Notes: a model not told the origin generated them from the sequence alone. Shown: positions 28,692-38,750, numbered from the stretch's first letter. The stretch is DNA of 64,000 nucleotides from Promethearchaeota archaeon (GCA_019058445.1 JAHPZA010000009.1:62001-126000), one strand, 5' to 3'. Translations and numbers: made by a program.

Positions 28692-29732
28692 ATGGCAGTT
28701 TATACTAATGTTAGAAATAAATTTCAATTATCTACAAAAATTGAGAATAAATATAAAATTATTTCAGAAAAGGTGTTACAGTTAATTTCCTATTTTGATT
28801 CATTTGATTATCCTATTACTTTTGATGAGATTGTTTCTTTATTAAACTTTGAAAAAAACAGGATATGGATTGCTCTAAATGATTTGAGCTACCAGCAAAT
28901 CATATCTCATAAGTATAATTATTATTTTATTCCAGGTAAAGAATGGACGATTGGAGAAAGAAATAATTCGATGAATTTATTTCTTCAAAATCTACATAAA
29001 ATCATAAAATCTGGATGGATTTTATCTCATCTTCCATTTGTGAGAGGTTTACTTTTAACAGGCTCTGCTTCTAAGGAAATCATGGAAAAAAATGATGATT
29101 TTGATTTTTTAGTAATTGCTGAACCAAATCACATTTGGTTATGCCGATTAATTATTGAGATGTTTCGGAAACTTATTTCTAAAAATTTTAAATTCAAAAA
29201 TTATCGATACTTTGATTGCAATTATATTATTAGTCAAAAAAATCTCACAATTAAAGACCAGAATGAATTTACTGCTATTGAAATCTTTTTTGCTAAACCA
29301 ATTTTTAGTTATAGTAATTATAAAATGTTTATTGAACAAAATAAATGGATAAAGAAATTCTTTAAATTACCAAAAAGAAATAAATCAATTCCCTTAGTTA
29401 AACATCGAATTCAATTAGTTCAAAGTATAACTGAAAAGCTAATCAAGATATTTTTAACATTTTTTTATAGAAATAATAGATTGGAAAAATATCTTTATCT
29501 ATGTTATTATAATAAGAGTTTAAAAAGAAATAATGTTTCTTGTTTGGATGATTATAAAAAACACAAATCACTGACTCAGATTAAGAATTCGAATAATACA
29601 CAGCCTTTTATGTTACAATTGTTTAGACATTATAAAAAAAATGAATCTAGAAACAAATTGAAGACTAAGTTAATAAGAAAGCTACTTGTCCAACAAGGTA
29701 ATAATTCAATAATTGATTTTAATGAGATTTAA
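28692..29732 (+). CDS. Winged-helix plus nucleotidyltransferase-like protein
   Basis: 346 residues from the ATG at 28692 (TTG at 28683 also possible). Residues about 20-80 look like a winged helix (LISYFDSFDYPITFDEIV), followed by a nucleotidyltransferase core with LLLTGSASKE and DDFDFLVIA, the Gly-Ser and Asp-x-Asp metal-binding pair, and a third acidic strand at YFDCNYIIS. The C-terminal 120 residues are very basic. Proteins of this layout are known as uncharacterised nucleotidyltransferase-domain proteins. Substrate unknown. Confidence 0.65.
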   Translation: MAVYTNVRNKFQLSTKIENKYKIISEKVLQLISYFDSFDYPITFDEIVSLLNFEKNRIWIALNDLSYQQIISHKYNYYFIPGKEWTIGERNNSMNLFLQNLHKIIKSGWILSHLPFVRGLLLTGSASKEIMEKNDDFDFLVIAEPNHIWLCRLIIEMFRKLISKNFKFKNYRYFDCNYIISQKNLTIKDQNEFTAIEIFFAKPIFSYSNYKMFIEQNKWIKKFFKLPKRNKSIPLVKHRIQLVQSITEKLIKIFLTFFYRNNRLEKYLYLCYYNKSLKRNNVSCLDDYKKHKSLTQIKNSNNTQPFMLQLFRHYKKNESRNKLKTKLIRKLLVQQGNNSIIDFNEI

Positions 29733-29821
29733 ACCTATATTATTGAATTTTTTGAAAATTTATTATTAAAACACCGTAAATAGAATAAAAAATATTAGAT
29801 TAAAAGGAGCAAATATTAATA

Positions 29822-31174
29822 ATGTCAAAAATTGGAAAAATCTTTTGGTTGCTGGTCTATTTCCTCAGTCCTTTAATAACTATTTTGCTGTTTTATTTAA
29901 TAACACCAAATTTTTATCATACCCCTCTACATTTATTAGCAACTGGGTTCGCAATCGCCGCATTTGTGTGGTTAACATATGAATTCATTCTAACAGCAAG
30001 ACCTAAATTTATTGATAAAAATTTTGGTATGGATAATGTAATTAATTTTCATACGATTATGTCTATTGTTGCTTTAATGTTCGGAATCATTCACGGAATT
30101 ATTATTATTAATATAAGACGAGCCAATATTACTCAAATTGGAACTGGAGTTATTCATGTAATATTATATATTCTCCTTATGATATTGGGTCTAATTTTTT
30201 TGAGTAATACTATTTTGCTAAAAATCAATCCACTCCAAAAATTACGCGAAAAAACAATCAAGAAAAAATCAATGAAATATCATATTGCTAAAATTATCCA
30301 TAATATAACGATGATTGCAACTATTGTATTATATCTACATCTAATTGTTGCTACGGCTACGACCTATTCATTATTACTACAATTTGTATATACAGTGCAT
30401 TTTGCTTTAGCTATTATTTTTTGGGTGAATCATAAATTTATTAGAGCTTATCGCATACGAAAAGATCCTTATGTCGCAACAGAAGTGATCCAAGAGTCAT
30501 CTATAATATGGTCCTTAAAAATTTCACCAGAAAATGGTGAAATTATAAAATTTGAACCAGGACAGTATGTTTATCTTACAATTATTGGAAAAAATATCAC
30601 AAAAGAACCCCATCCTTTTACGATCTCATCGAGTCCAAATCAAAAGAAATATTTAATACTAACAATCAAAGAGTCAGGTGACTATACCTCAAATATTGGT
30701 CGAGTTAATTTAGGTGATAAAGCATATATAGATGGACCATATGGAATATTTAAACCACTAGACTCTAAATCTAATGAGCTAGTTTTTATAGCAGGAGGAG
30801 TCGGGATTACACCATTTTTAAGTGTTTTTAGATATCTAAGAGATATTAATCAAAACCGCAAGATTACGCTAATTTGGGGAGTTCGATTTCAGGAAGAAAT
30901 GATTCTTACTCAAGAAATTGAAGATCTTAAAAATTCGATGCCGAATTTAAGAGTTATTCCCGTTCTTTCAGAAGATGATAATTGGTTAGGGGAATGTGGA
31001 TTTATTAATAGAGATAAACTTGATAAATATTCGGCATGTGAGACTCCTTATGAAGCTGAGCAAAAAAAGGATTATTATATTTGCGGTCCTAAGGCTATGT
31101 CAGATAAAATCGTTCCTACTCTTAAAAAAATGGGAGTCCTCAAAAAATATATTCATATTGAAAGATTTGGTTAA
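29822..31174 (+). CDS. Ferric-reductase-like flavocytochrome (transmembrane b-type heme plus FAD/NAD(P) domains)
   Basis: 450 residues from ATG with aaagga upstream. About 200 N-terminal residues form six helices; paired histidines in FHTIMSIVALMFGIIH and in the KYHIAKIIH... LHLIV region suit two b-heme sites. The cytosolic half is a ferredoxin-NADP reductase module: FAD motif HPFTISSSP, pyridine-nucleotide motif AGGVGITPFLSV and the terminal YICGPKAM and aromatic tail. It should pass electrons from NAD(P)H through FAD and heme to an acceptor outside, as ferric reductases and NADPH oxidases do. Acceptor unknown; a solitary gene here. Confidence 0.85.
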   Translation: MSKIGKIFWLLVYFLSPLITILLFYLITPNFYHTPLHLLATGFAIAAFVWLTYEFILTARPKFIDKNFGMDNVINFHTIMSIVALMFGIIHGIIIINIRRANITQIGTGVIHVILYILLMILGLIFLSNTILLKINPLQKLREKTIKKKSMKYHIAKIIHNITMIATIVLYLHLIVATATTYSLLLQFVYTVHFALAIIFWVNHKFIRAYRIRKDPYVATEVIQESSIIWSLKISPENGEIIKFEPGQYVYLTIIGKNITKEPHPFTISSSPNQKKYLILTIKESGDYTSNIGRVNLGDKAYIDGPYGIFKPLDSKSNELVFIAGGVGITPFLSVFRYLRDINQNRKITLIWGVRFQEEMILTQEIEDLKNSMPNLRVIPVLSEDDNWLGECGFINRDKLDKYSACETPYEAEQKKDYYICGPKAMSDKIVPTLKKMGVLKKYIHIERFG

Positions 31175-31554
31175 AATTTTTAAATTTTTTCTAATATTTA
31201 CATTTAATGACTAATATCTATTATTTAATTAAGTTACAAGTATTTTAAAGGTCAATACACATTTTTTTTAAAAGATTTTACTAAGCTCAAAAAGAAAAAT
31301 GGAATGAATATAAGAAAGTTTTTTTCTATATCAATTGAAAACTTTGATATTAAAATTATAAATTGATAAGTTAAAAATATAGATTATATTAAACCTAAGG
31401 ATAAGCTACTTATATTATTTTAAATAAAATCATCTTTTGAGCAAAAAAAAAAAATAAGAAGAGAATAAAAATAAATAATTAAAAAATACATATTTTGATA
31501 TAATTTAATATTCAAGCTTTTTAAAATTAAAGAAAGAATTTACATTAAAGAATA
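31175..31554. other. Long AT-rich intergenic gap (380 bp), no gene seen
   Basis: Between the flavocytochrome and the peptidase-VWA gene. No open frame with a credible start, no tRNA-like fold and no repeat. Contains T-rich stretches soon after 31174 and an A-run near 31446. Confidence 0.5.
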
Positions 31555-33408
31555 ATGGGAGAAAGTTTAATAAAAGAGAAAGCAAGTAAAAAAGAAATAA
31601 TATCTAAAGAAGCAAAATTAATCAATTTAGCTGAAATTGCTTGGGGAAAGACTTTACAAGAATTTTATTATCCCCCTCTTGAGCTGCCCAATTTTGTGTT
31701 TGATTATACCCATAAAGAAGGTTTTTACATTGATCCGGATCGTAAGTGGCAAATTACCATGAATTTAGCAAATACGCCACTTTTTAGAGACGAGGAAGAT
31801 TATATTAAATATTTTCATGCGATTTCTATGCATGAAGTATCTCACTATGAGATCATTCCGTATGACGGATTAATTCACGCTAAATTGCTTAAAGCTGCAA
31901 TGAAACATGTTAATTCTAATTTTGCACCAATAGTTGTAAATATCTTTGCTGATTTGATAATTGATACGTTGTTATTTAAAAAATATCCTGAATTAATGCT
32001 TTGGGAATTGAGAAAGGGATATGAACATATCACTGAAAGATATAAGGATAAATTAAGTGATTTTTCAAAATTTCTTTTTAGATCTTATGAAAAAATGTGG
32101 AACGAGCACTTAATTAACAAAAATTTAAGTTCAAAAGTTAGTAAAGTTAAAGAAATTATTACAAATTCAATGTCTGCTAAAGAAAAGTCAGATGTATTAA
32201 GAGATAACTCTATTTCTGAAAAGGAGTTGCACCAAATTGAAATTTATAATTCTCTTTCAAAAGTAGATAATTTGGCAAATAAAGTGACTAAGGAAATCTT
32301 AAAGAATTTTGAGGATGAAACAACATGGGAAAAAAAAGTGGCAAACATTTCAAGAATGTTAAAGAATATGATTAATGATACATTCACTTTAGTTGGCAGA
32401 TATGTTAAAGTCGAGGAAGGAAAAGAAAGAAGAAAAGCTCCAGGAAAAGGAGGAGGAAGTATAGATATTCCCGAAGATATCATCGAAATAATGGATAATC
32501 CTCTTGAAAATAAAAATCGTGATAAATTAAAGCAAGATAATGAAGATGAGTTAAGGCAAAAGAGCGAGGAGTTTGCAAAAGAGACCCCTTATTCTGAATT
32601 TGGATCTCCAGCAGATCAAGCAGGGATCTTAATAGATGGGAGCCCTTTAGCTACTTGGTATCGGGGATTAGCCAAAAATCTTATTGAAATCAAAATTTAT
32701 GAAGAAAAATCTGGTGGGCAATTACCTATATATCCAGATATCTGGAGGATTGGTGATCCTATAGAAGATTTGGATGTGGTTCAAACTCTTTTAAATAGCC
32801 CTGTTATAATTCCAAATATAACTACGCGTAAATGGATCTTTAAGGAAGGTCCCGGACATATGATTGAAAAACAAATCCCCGATTTATTAATTGTACTTGA
32901 TTCCTCCGGCTCAATGATGTGGAACTATACAGCTAAAACTGACGCGGGAAGAGGTCCTTATCACACAGCTTTAGTTGCTTCATTTGCAGCGTTACATTAC
33001 GCAGCAAGTAAAGGTGTAAAATTTAGTATAATAAATTTTTCAGGTCGGCCGGATACATGCCAATGGACCTCAGATTATCATATAGCAGAGCAAACACTTT
33101 TAAGATACCAAGGAAGTGGAACAGTTTTACCCATAAAAACTATAGCGACTCAATGTGAAAAAGCAGAAGGAAAGGTATTAGTTTTCATAATAACTGATTT
33201 TGGGATTCATAATTGGGGTAAAGCCAAAAAAATTATGATTGAATTATCAAAAAGAGGTCATAAAATTGTTGGATTTTTTATTGGTGCTACATCTATTCCC
33301 AAAGCTCAATTTAAAGCCTTGCTAGATAAGGTCACATTTTATCCTATAAAAAATTCCAGAGATCTCATTAATCTAGTGATAGAGGAAGTCAAAAAGTACT
33401 ATTTTTAA
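31555..33408 (+). CDS. Zinc-peptidase-like plus VWA-domain protein
   Basis: 617 residues from ATG. Residues 93-97 are HEVSH inside a helix, the HExxH zinc-peptidase signature, with a possible third ligand in the later helix FADLIIDTLLF. A charged helical linker (about 190-350) follows, then a VWA domain with an intact MIDAS: Asp449 in LDSSGSM, a Thr in the GSGTVLP loop and an Asp in ITDFGIH. The architecture matches putative metallopeptidase-VWA proteins that pair with MoxR ATPases. The MoxR gene at 26754 is the natural partner although two genes separate them. Cytosolic. Confidence 0.82.
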   Translation: MGESLIKEKASKKEIISKEAKLINLAEIAWGKTLQEFYYPPLELPNFVFDYTHKEGFYIDPDRKWQITMNLANTPLFRDEEDYIKYFHAISMHEVSHYEIIPYDGLIHAKLLKAAMKHVNSNFAPIVVNIFADLIIDTLLFKKYPELMLWELRKGYEHITERYKDKLSDFSKFLFRSYEKMWNEHLINKNLSSKVSKVKEIITNSMSAKEKSDVLRDNSISEKELHQIEIYNSLSKVDNLANKVTKEILKNFEDETTWEKKVANISRMLKNMINDTFTLVGRYVKVEEGKERRKAPGKGGGSIDIPEDIIEIMDNPLENKNRDKLKQDNEDELRQKSEEFAKETPYSEFGSPADQAGILIDGSPLATWYRGLAKNLIEIKIYEEKSGGQLPIYPDIWRIGDPIEDLDVVQTLLNSPVIIPNITTRKWIFKEGPGHMIEKQIPDLLIVLDSSGSMMWNYTAKTDAGRGPYHTALVASFAALHYAASKGVKFSIINFSGRPDTCQWTSDYHIAEQTLLRYQGSGTVLPIKTIATQCEKAEGKVLVFIITDFGIHNWGKAKKIMIELSKRGHKIVGFFIGATSIPKAQFKALLDKVTFYPIKNSRDLINLVIEEVKKYYF

Positions 33409-33457
33409 TAGAATTAACAATATTACAAAAAATTTTGTTCTTAATCAAATCAAAAAA

Positions 33458-33466
33458 CATATATAG
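33458..33466 (+). promoter_or_regulatory. Likely TATA box for cheB
   Basis: acatatata lies about 30 bases before the cheB ATG, which would make the message almost leaderless; no ribosome-binding site is seen before that ATG, in agreement. Confidence 0.4.
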
Positions 33467-33492
33467 TTCAAACTTATGTCTTAATTAATTCT

Positions 33493-34629
33493 ATGTCAAT
33501 CAAAATTTTATTGCTAGAACGTTCCGCCTACCAAAGAATATTATTTTCAAATATGCTCTCGTCGCATAAGAGTATTAATACTGTAATTGTGGCGAGAAAT
33601 GCAAAAGACGCATTTGAACGCATCATTCGAGATAAACCTGATGTTTGGATTATTGATATAGGACTTACTGAATTAAATGATCTAAAGATCATTCAAACTC
33701 TAATTAAAAAGTTCTCTATTCCTACAATTTTTTTAATTCCTACTCATTTAAAAACAGAAGAACCGCCACTTAAAGCACTAATTTCAATTGCTTTTGATTT
33801 TATTATTAAACCTAGTGGGATTTGGAAAGACGAAATCCCAAAGATTAAAGATGAATTAATATCTAAAACATTATTAGCTTCTAAGTCTAATAGAGAGAAA
33901 CCAGCCGATGCAGTTAAAATAAGTAATGAAATACTAGCTGAGCATATTCATAATATTTCATCTAAAGAAAAAGAGAAATTAGAGGGGGGAGAGCAGTTAA
34001 GACATGAGGAATTTTTCTTTGATAGAAGTCCAGCAAATCTCAAAAGTTTAGAGACCAATGTAATTGTAATGGGTGCCAGTGTTGGAGGTCCAAGGACGAT
34101 AAAAGCAATAATTGAAAAAATTCCTGAAGATTTTCCAAGTCCAATACTCATTGTCCAACATATGAATCATTTTTTTATGAGACAGTTTGCCGTAAACTTA
34201 CGAGATAGGAGTGCTCTAAAAATAAAAATAGGAAAAAATGGTGAATTTATAGAACCGGGAATCATCTATCTTGCTCAAGGAGATAAACACATGCAAATTA
34301 TTGGGAAAGCTGGAAAACCATGTATAAGAATTTTTGATGGTGAACCCGTAAATTTCTGTAGACCTTCTGTAGATGTATTGTTTTATTCAGCTGCTCGTGT
34401 ATATAAAGATAAAACTATTGGGATTTTATTAACAGGAATGGGAAATGATGGAGTTGCGGGGCTTAAATCTATTAAACAAATGGGGGGCAAAACAATTTCT
34501 GAATCAGTTGAGACTGCAGTTCTCTATGGAATGCCAAAGGTAGCTGCCGAAAGTGGGGTATCTGATTTTATTGTGCCAAATTATTTAATTTCAAATTATA
34601 TGGTCAAATTTGCTAAGAAACTCACTTGA
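33493..34629 (+). CDS. cheB: Protein-glutamate methylesterase CheB with altered receiver domain
   Basis: 378 residues. The C-terminal methylesterase is intact: Ser196 in GASVGGP, His223 in VQHMNH and Asp319 in GMGNDGVAG. The N-terminal receiver keeps the phospho-acceptor Asp55 (WIIDIGL) and Lys in FIIKPSG, but the acidic pair that holds Mg2+ (usually DDSA) is ERSA, so the second acid is Arg. Phosphorylation may therefore be weak or lost. CheB removes methyl groups from chemoreceptors; no cheA, cheR, cheY or receptor gene is in the window, so it is an orphan here. Substrate in this cell unknown. Confidence 0.9.
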   Translation: MSIKILLLERSAYQRILFSNMLSSHKSINTVIVARNAKDAFERIIRDKPDVWIIDIGLTELNDLKIIQTLIKKFSIPTIFLIPTHLKTEEPPLKALISIAFDFIIKPSGIWKDEIPKIKDELISKTLLASKSNREKPADAVKISNEILAEHIHNISSKEKEKLEGGEQLRHEEFFFDRSPANLKSLETNVIVMGASVGGPRTIKAIIEKIPEDFPSPILIVQHMNHFFMRQFAVNLRDRSALKIKIGKNGEFIEPGIIYLAQGDKHMQIIGKAGKPCIRIFDGEPVNFCRPSVDVLFYSAARVYKDKTIGILLTGMGNDGVAGLKSIKQMGGKTISESVETAVLYGMPKVAAESGVSDFIVPNYLISNYMVKFAKKLT

Positions 34630-34855
34630 AATAAAGCTTATCTAATCTGAAATTATACACATATAAAGTCCATTAATGAGTTGAGGGCTTAAAATTTTCA
34701 ATATAAAAAATTACCTATAATTTAAAATTCGATTTAAGCAGACAAAATTTTTACTTTATAAAAAAAACTTTTAAAAACTCTCCAATAAGTCTATACTTAA
34801 GATTTAATCATTTATAGTGAAATCTAAAAATTAAATAATTTAGTGTGATAAAAAA

Positions 34856-35446
34856 ATGAAAGAAACTCCAAAAAAATTATATACCGCCTATGTAGGTGAA
34901 TCGCAAGCCAGAAATCGTTATACATTCTGGGCTAAAATTGCAAAAAAAGAAGGATACGTCTTAGTAAACAAAATCTTTTTAGAAACAGCTGATCAAGAAC
35001 AACAACACGGAAGTTGGTTTTACAAAATGCTCCAAGACTTCAAAAAAGAAGAACCATTCGATGAGATGCACGTTCTGCCAGATGCAATGTTCCCTACAAC
35101 TTATGGGAATACCCTTGAAAATTTAAAATCGGCTATGGCAGGAGAAGATATGGAATGGCAAACTCTTTATCCTGATATTGCTGAGACAGCGGAGAAAGAA
35201 GGATATCCTGCTATCGCAGCCCGTGTTCGTGCGATTATAAAAGCAGAAAAGCATCATTCTGAGAGGTATGGAAAACTCATAAAATTAGTAGGGGACGATG
35301 CTTTCTTTAAACGCGGAGAGAAGATCGTATGGATCTGCATGGAATGCGGGTATGAAGTAGAAATGGACAGTTTACCTGATAACTGGAAATGTCCCTCGTG
35401 TGATCATTCACGTGATTATTTCAGAAAAAAATGCGAAGATTTCTAA
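34856..35446 (+). CDS. rbr: Rubrerythrin
   Basis: 196 residues from ATG. The diiron four-helix domain has the first ExxR-type helix (YVGESQARNRYTFWAKIA), ETADQEQQHGSWF and a second pair near AETAEKEGYPAIAARVRAI and EKHHSERY. The rubredoxin domain follows with CMECGY and CPSCDHSRDYF. It reduces hydrogen peroxide to water in anaerobes. It heads a run of oxidative-stress genes with superoxide reductase 109 bases later and msrA. All ligands are present. Confidence 0.95.
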   Translation: MKETPKKLYTAYVGESQARNRYTFWAKIAKKEGYVLVNKIFLETADQEQQHGSWFYKMLQDFKKEEPFDEMHVLPDAMFPTTYGNTLENLKSAMAGEDMEWQTLYPDIAETAEKEGYPAIAARVRAIIKAEKHHSERYGKLIKLVGDDAFFKRGEKIVWICMECGYEVEMDSLPDNWKCPSCDHSRDYFRKKCEDF

Positions 35447-35555
35447 ATAGCAATGAAACTTTAAAATTATAAAAATAACTATTAAATACGAGAGAAATCA
35501 ATATAAATCCAAACAAAACGAAATTTTGTGATAACCAAAATAGAGTGAATATTTA

Positions 35556-35948
35556 ATGAAGCGTAAAGAGATTTATAAGTGTAATGTGTGCGGAAAGGTT
35601 ATTGAAATTCTCAACCCTGGAGTGCCTGAGACTATATGTTGTGGACAGCCAATGCAATTGATGGAAGAACAAACTGCTGAATGGAAAGGAGAAAAACATG
35701 TTCCGAAAATCACAATTGATGGTAATAAAGTCACTGTTGATGTTGGTATTTCAATGGGTACTCCACACCCAATGACTGATGAACATTGGATTATGTGGAT
35801 TGAGTTAATTTGCAAAGATGATTGCTATAAAAGAAAATTCTTGAATCCTGGTGATGAGCCAAAGGCAACCTTTGTTGTAGCAGATACATCTGGTCTTAAA
35901 GCCCGAGAATACTGTAATATACATTTTCTATGGGCGGGTACTGAATAG
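35556..35948 (+). CDS. dfx: Superoxide reductase (desulfoferrodoxin, two-iron type)
   Basis: 130 residues. The N-terminal desulforedoxin knot has CNVCG and CCGQPM; the catalytic SOR domain has its histidines in EKHVPKI and in MGTPHPMTDEHWI, and the Cys and His ligands in EYCNIHFLW. The enzyme reduces superoxide to hydrogen peroxide, which rubrerythrin next door can remove, so the two genes make a chemical sequence. Both are plus-strand and separated by about 110 bases, so they may be co-regulated rather than a tight operon. Confidence 0.95.
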   Translation: MKRKEIYKCNVCGKVIEILNPGVPETICCGQPMQLMEEQTAEWKGEKHVPKITIDGNKVTVDVGISMGTPHPMTDEHWIMWIELICKDDCYKRKFLNPGDEPKATFVVADTSGLKAREYCNIHFLWAGTE

Positions 35949-36152
35949 GGGTCAATAACTACTGAAAAACAACAATTAGGTTTATCTGAATAATATAAAT
36001 TAGTCATTTATTTATAAAACCAAACAAATTCTTTTTTTATTTTTTCATTAATTTTCCTACTTTTTGATTTTAAATTATTAGTGTCGTCTATCTTTAATTT
36101 ATTATAAATTAAAACTACATTTTTTATGAAGAATTATTTTTAATTTATTAAT

Positions 36153-36626
36153 ATGAAAGAAATAGCAACTTTTGGTGCGGGATGTTTTTGGGGAGTAGAG
36201 TCTGCCTTTCGAAAAGTGAAGGGGGTCATCTCGACTAGAGTAGGATATACGGGAGGGCATTTTGAAAACCCTACATATGAAGATGTATGCTCCCATAAAA
36301 CAGGTCATGCTGAAGCTGTTGAAATTACCTATGATCCTTCAATTATATCTTATGAAGAATTATTAGATATATTTTGGAAAATCCATGACCCAACAACTTT
36401 AAATCGGCAGGGTTGGGATGTTGGAACCCAATATAGGTCAGCAATATTTTATCATAATGATGAGCAGAAAGTAGCAGCATTAGCATCAAAGGAAAAAATG
36501 GAAAAAAGTGGAATTCATAAAAGAGATATAATTACTGAAATCATACCCACTACAACATTTTACCAAGCGGAAGAATATCATCAGCAATATAACGAGAAAA
36601 ATAAGCATAGGTATCTTTTTATTTAA
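36153..36626 (+). CDS. msrA: Peptide methionine sulfoxide reductase A
   Basis: 157 residues. The active site is [11 protein letters not shown] with the nucleophilic Cys, followed by [16 protein letters not shown], the conserved [12 protein letters not shown] and the tail region QAEEYHQQY. It reduces methionine S-sulfoxide in proteins. There is no fused MsrB. It follows rubrerythrin and superoxide reductase on the same strand, consistent with an oxidative-stress island. Resolving cysteines: a second Cys lies in the DVCSHK segment, none near the C-terminus. Confidence 0.95.
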   Translation: MKEIATFGAGCFWGVESAFRKVKGVISTRVGYTGGHFENPTYEDVCSHKTGHAEAVEITYDPSIISYEELLDIFWKIHDPTTLNRQGWDVGTQYRSAIFYHNDEQKVAALASKEKMEKSGIHKRDIITEIIPTTTFYQAEEYHQQYNEKNKHRYLFI

Positions 36627-36716
36627 TCTTTATAGATTAAAAGATTAAAATTTTAAAGGGTATAATGTATTATTTTAAGTATTCTACTAAAACTAGCTTA
36701 ATTCACTTTTTGAAAT

Positions 36717-38072
36717 ATGTCAGCATATTTGCAGATCATAGTGATTGCTTGTTTTGCGATGGTAATCGTTGCTCTCTTTCGTGAAAAAACGGATTTTTTA
36801 ACGTATAGCATAGCTGCAATGTTCATAGCAGTTATAGCAACTTTTTACTTTTTACCAGCCGTAATAACTGTAGATGGTTTGATTTTAGCAATTGAATGGG
36901 AAGTCATATTCTTTTTAATAGCAATTTTCACTATAGTTGAAGTTTTGGATGACAAACGAATTTTTCAAGAATTAGCTCTCAGAATTACCCGAAAATTTGA
37001 AACTAATACCAGAAAGTTTTTCTGGGTTATGTGTTTAACTTCAACCTTGAGTGCGGCTTTTATAGAAGATGTTTCAGTGGCTATAATATTTATACCCTTA
37101 ATTATTAAAACTTCCGAGAAATTGCATATAAATCCTACTCCCTTTCTTTTAGGTGTAACAATATGCATCAACTTAGCAGCTACATTGACCCCTTTTGGCT
37201 CATCACAAAACATATTGATTGCGGCAAAATTTGATCTCTCAACCACATGGTTTATCCTTAATTTAGGATTATATTTCATAATTTCAACATTATTTACATT
37301 AATTCTTTTAGACCACTTCATTTTGAAGAATTCATTAAAACAAATTTGGCTTCCTCATTGTACTATCAATGAAGAACCTTTTGAAGCACATCATATTCAA
37401 AGCCATGAGTTATACATAATGGAAAAACCAATAGATAAAAAGGTTTTCAATAAAAACATGATAGCACTATTAATCTTTATAGCGTTATTGTTTATCATTC
37501 CCAACATACTATTTGTAGGAATTTTAGGTGCATTAATGTTTGTGATAATTAATCCGAGACCTTATGGCAAAAATAAACGTCCTGATATTTCTTATTACTT
37601 CTCCAAAATTGATTATAAATTAGTTTTTTTCTTCATGTGTCTCTTCATTTTAGTTTATTGTATGGAACTTAATGGAACAATTTTGATAATCGAACACCTC
37701 GTAATGGATTTAGCAATTGAGAATTTATTTTTATTGTGTATAGTAATTTTAATTATGACCTCCCTGCTTTCTGCTTTATTAGATAATGTGCCAGTAACCG
37801 TAATTTTCATACCTGTTATTCAAGTCCTTGTAATTCAAGCAGGCTTTGCTGCTACTCCATTGCTTATAGCATTTATATTAGGCATAAATGTAGGAGGAAA
37901 TCTTCTCCCACAAGGTAGTGCATGTGATATGTTGACGTTAGAATTTGCTAAAAAAAGCCATATTCATGAAATGAATTATAATAAACTCTTAAAAGTAGGT
38001 GGCATCTTTGCGATATTTCATACATTAATAGGAATCGCATATTTATGGTTTTATATTTATTTTTTACTTTAA
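36717..38072 (+). CDS. ArsB/NhaD-type ion transporter (SLC13-like permease)
   Basis: 451 residues with about eleven transmembrane helices in two halves. Halves are marked by repeated re-entrant segments: TSTLSAAFIEDVSVAIIFIPL with the Asp/Val-Ser motif in the first and SALLDNVPVTVIFIPVIQ in the second, each followed by a glycine-serine loop (TPFGSSQNILIAA; GGNLLPQGSACDM). This is the pattern of the ion transporter superfamily (NhaD, ArsB, CitMHS). The substrate may be Na+/H+ or an oxyanion; I cannot decide. It ends 15 bases before the HAD gene, so they are probably co-transcribed. Confidence 0.85.
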   Translation: MSAYLQIIVIACFAMVIVALFREKTDFLTYSIAAMFIAVIATFYFLPAVITVDGLILAIEWEVIFFLIAIFTIVEVLDDKRIFQELALRITRKFETNTRKFFWVMCLTSTLSAAFIEDVSVAIIFIPLIIKTSEKLHINPTPFLLGVTICINLAATLTPFGSSQNILIAAKFDLSTTWFILNLGLYFIISTLFTLILLDHFILKNSLKQIWLPHCTINEEPFEAHHIQSHELYIMEKPIDKKVFNKNMIALLIFIALLFIIPNILFVGILGALMFVIINPRPYGKNKRPDISYYFSKIDYKLVFFFMCLFILVYCMELNGTILIIEHLVMDLAIENLFLLCIVILIMTSLLSALLDNVPVTVIFIPVIQVLVIQAGFAATPLLIAFILGINVGGNLLPQGSACDMLTLEFAKKSHIHEMNYNKLLKVGGIFAIFHTLIGIAYLWFYIYFLL

Positions 38073-38087
38073 AGAATCGAATTAGAA

Positions 38088-38636
38088 ATGAATGAAAACA
38101 AAGCAATATTTTTAGACAGAGATGGAACATTAAATAAAGATTCTGGATATGTCCATAAAACTGAGGATTTCGAACTTTTGCCTGGAGTTATAGAGGGGCT
38201 CAAATTACTCCAAGATGAGTTTATATTTATAATAATTACTAACCAATCTGGAATTGGACGCGGTTATTATACAATCGATGATTTCCTAGTGTTTAACAGT
38301 TTACTCGTTACAACCCTAGCAAAAGAAGGAATTGAAATTAAAACTACATATTTTTGCCCTCACCTTAAAGAAGATGGATGTGATTGTAGGAAACCAAATA
38401 CGAAATATATTAAGCAAGCAGTCTCAGAATTTAATATTGACATAAAAAAATCTTGGATGATGGGAGACCACCCCTCTGATGTCAATCTTGGAACAAATGC
38501 GGGGTGCAATACTGTTTTTATGCTAACTGGGCATGGTATGGAACATTATCATGAGATTGAAGAGGGAAAGTTTAAACCTACCTTAATAGCTGAAGATTTT
38601 CTCACAGCAGCAAAAAAGATAAAAGAATTTATTTAA
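38088..38636 (+). CDS. HAD phosphatase, GmhB/HisB-N type
   Basis: 182 residues from ATG. HAD motif I is FLDRDGTLN, motif II ITNQSGIGRG, and motif IV MGDHPSDV; the zinc loop CPH...CDCRKP is present. This is the D-glycero-D-manno-heptose 1,7-bisphosphate 7-phosphatase / histidinol-phosphatase subfamily. In archaea lacking lipopolysaccharide the heptose may go to surface glycans, or the substrate may differ. It lies directly behind the ion transporter. Family sure, substrate not. Confidence 0.88.
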   Translation: MNENKAIFLDRDGTLNKDSGYVHKTEDFELLPGVIEGLKLLQDEFIFIIITNQSGIGRGYYTIDDFLVFNSLLVTTLAKEGIEIKTTYFCPHLKEDGCDCRKPNTKYIKQAVSEFNIDIKKSWMMGDHPSDVNLGTNAGCNTVFMLTGHGMEHYHEIEEGKFKPTLIAEDFLTAAKKIKEFI

Positions 38637-38750
38637 GAGAGATTTTCCTCATTATTTTGAAATATAAATATTTACTTATCAAAAATTAAGAGTTTAATAT
38701 ATATAGCTTAATTAACTCTAATCATTAAGAGTATTATATAAAGGATTAAG

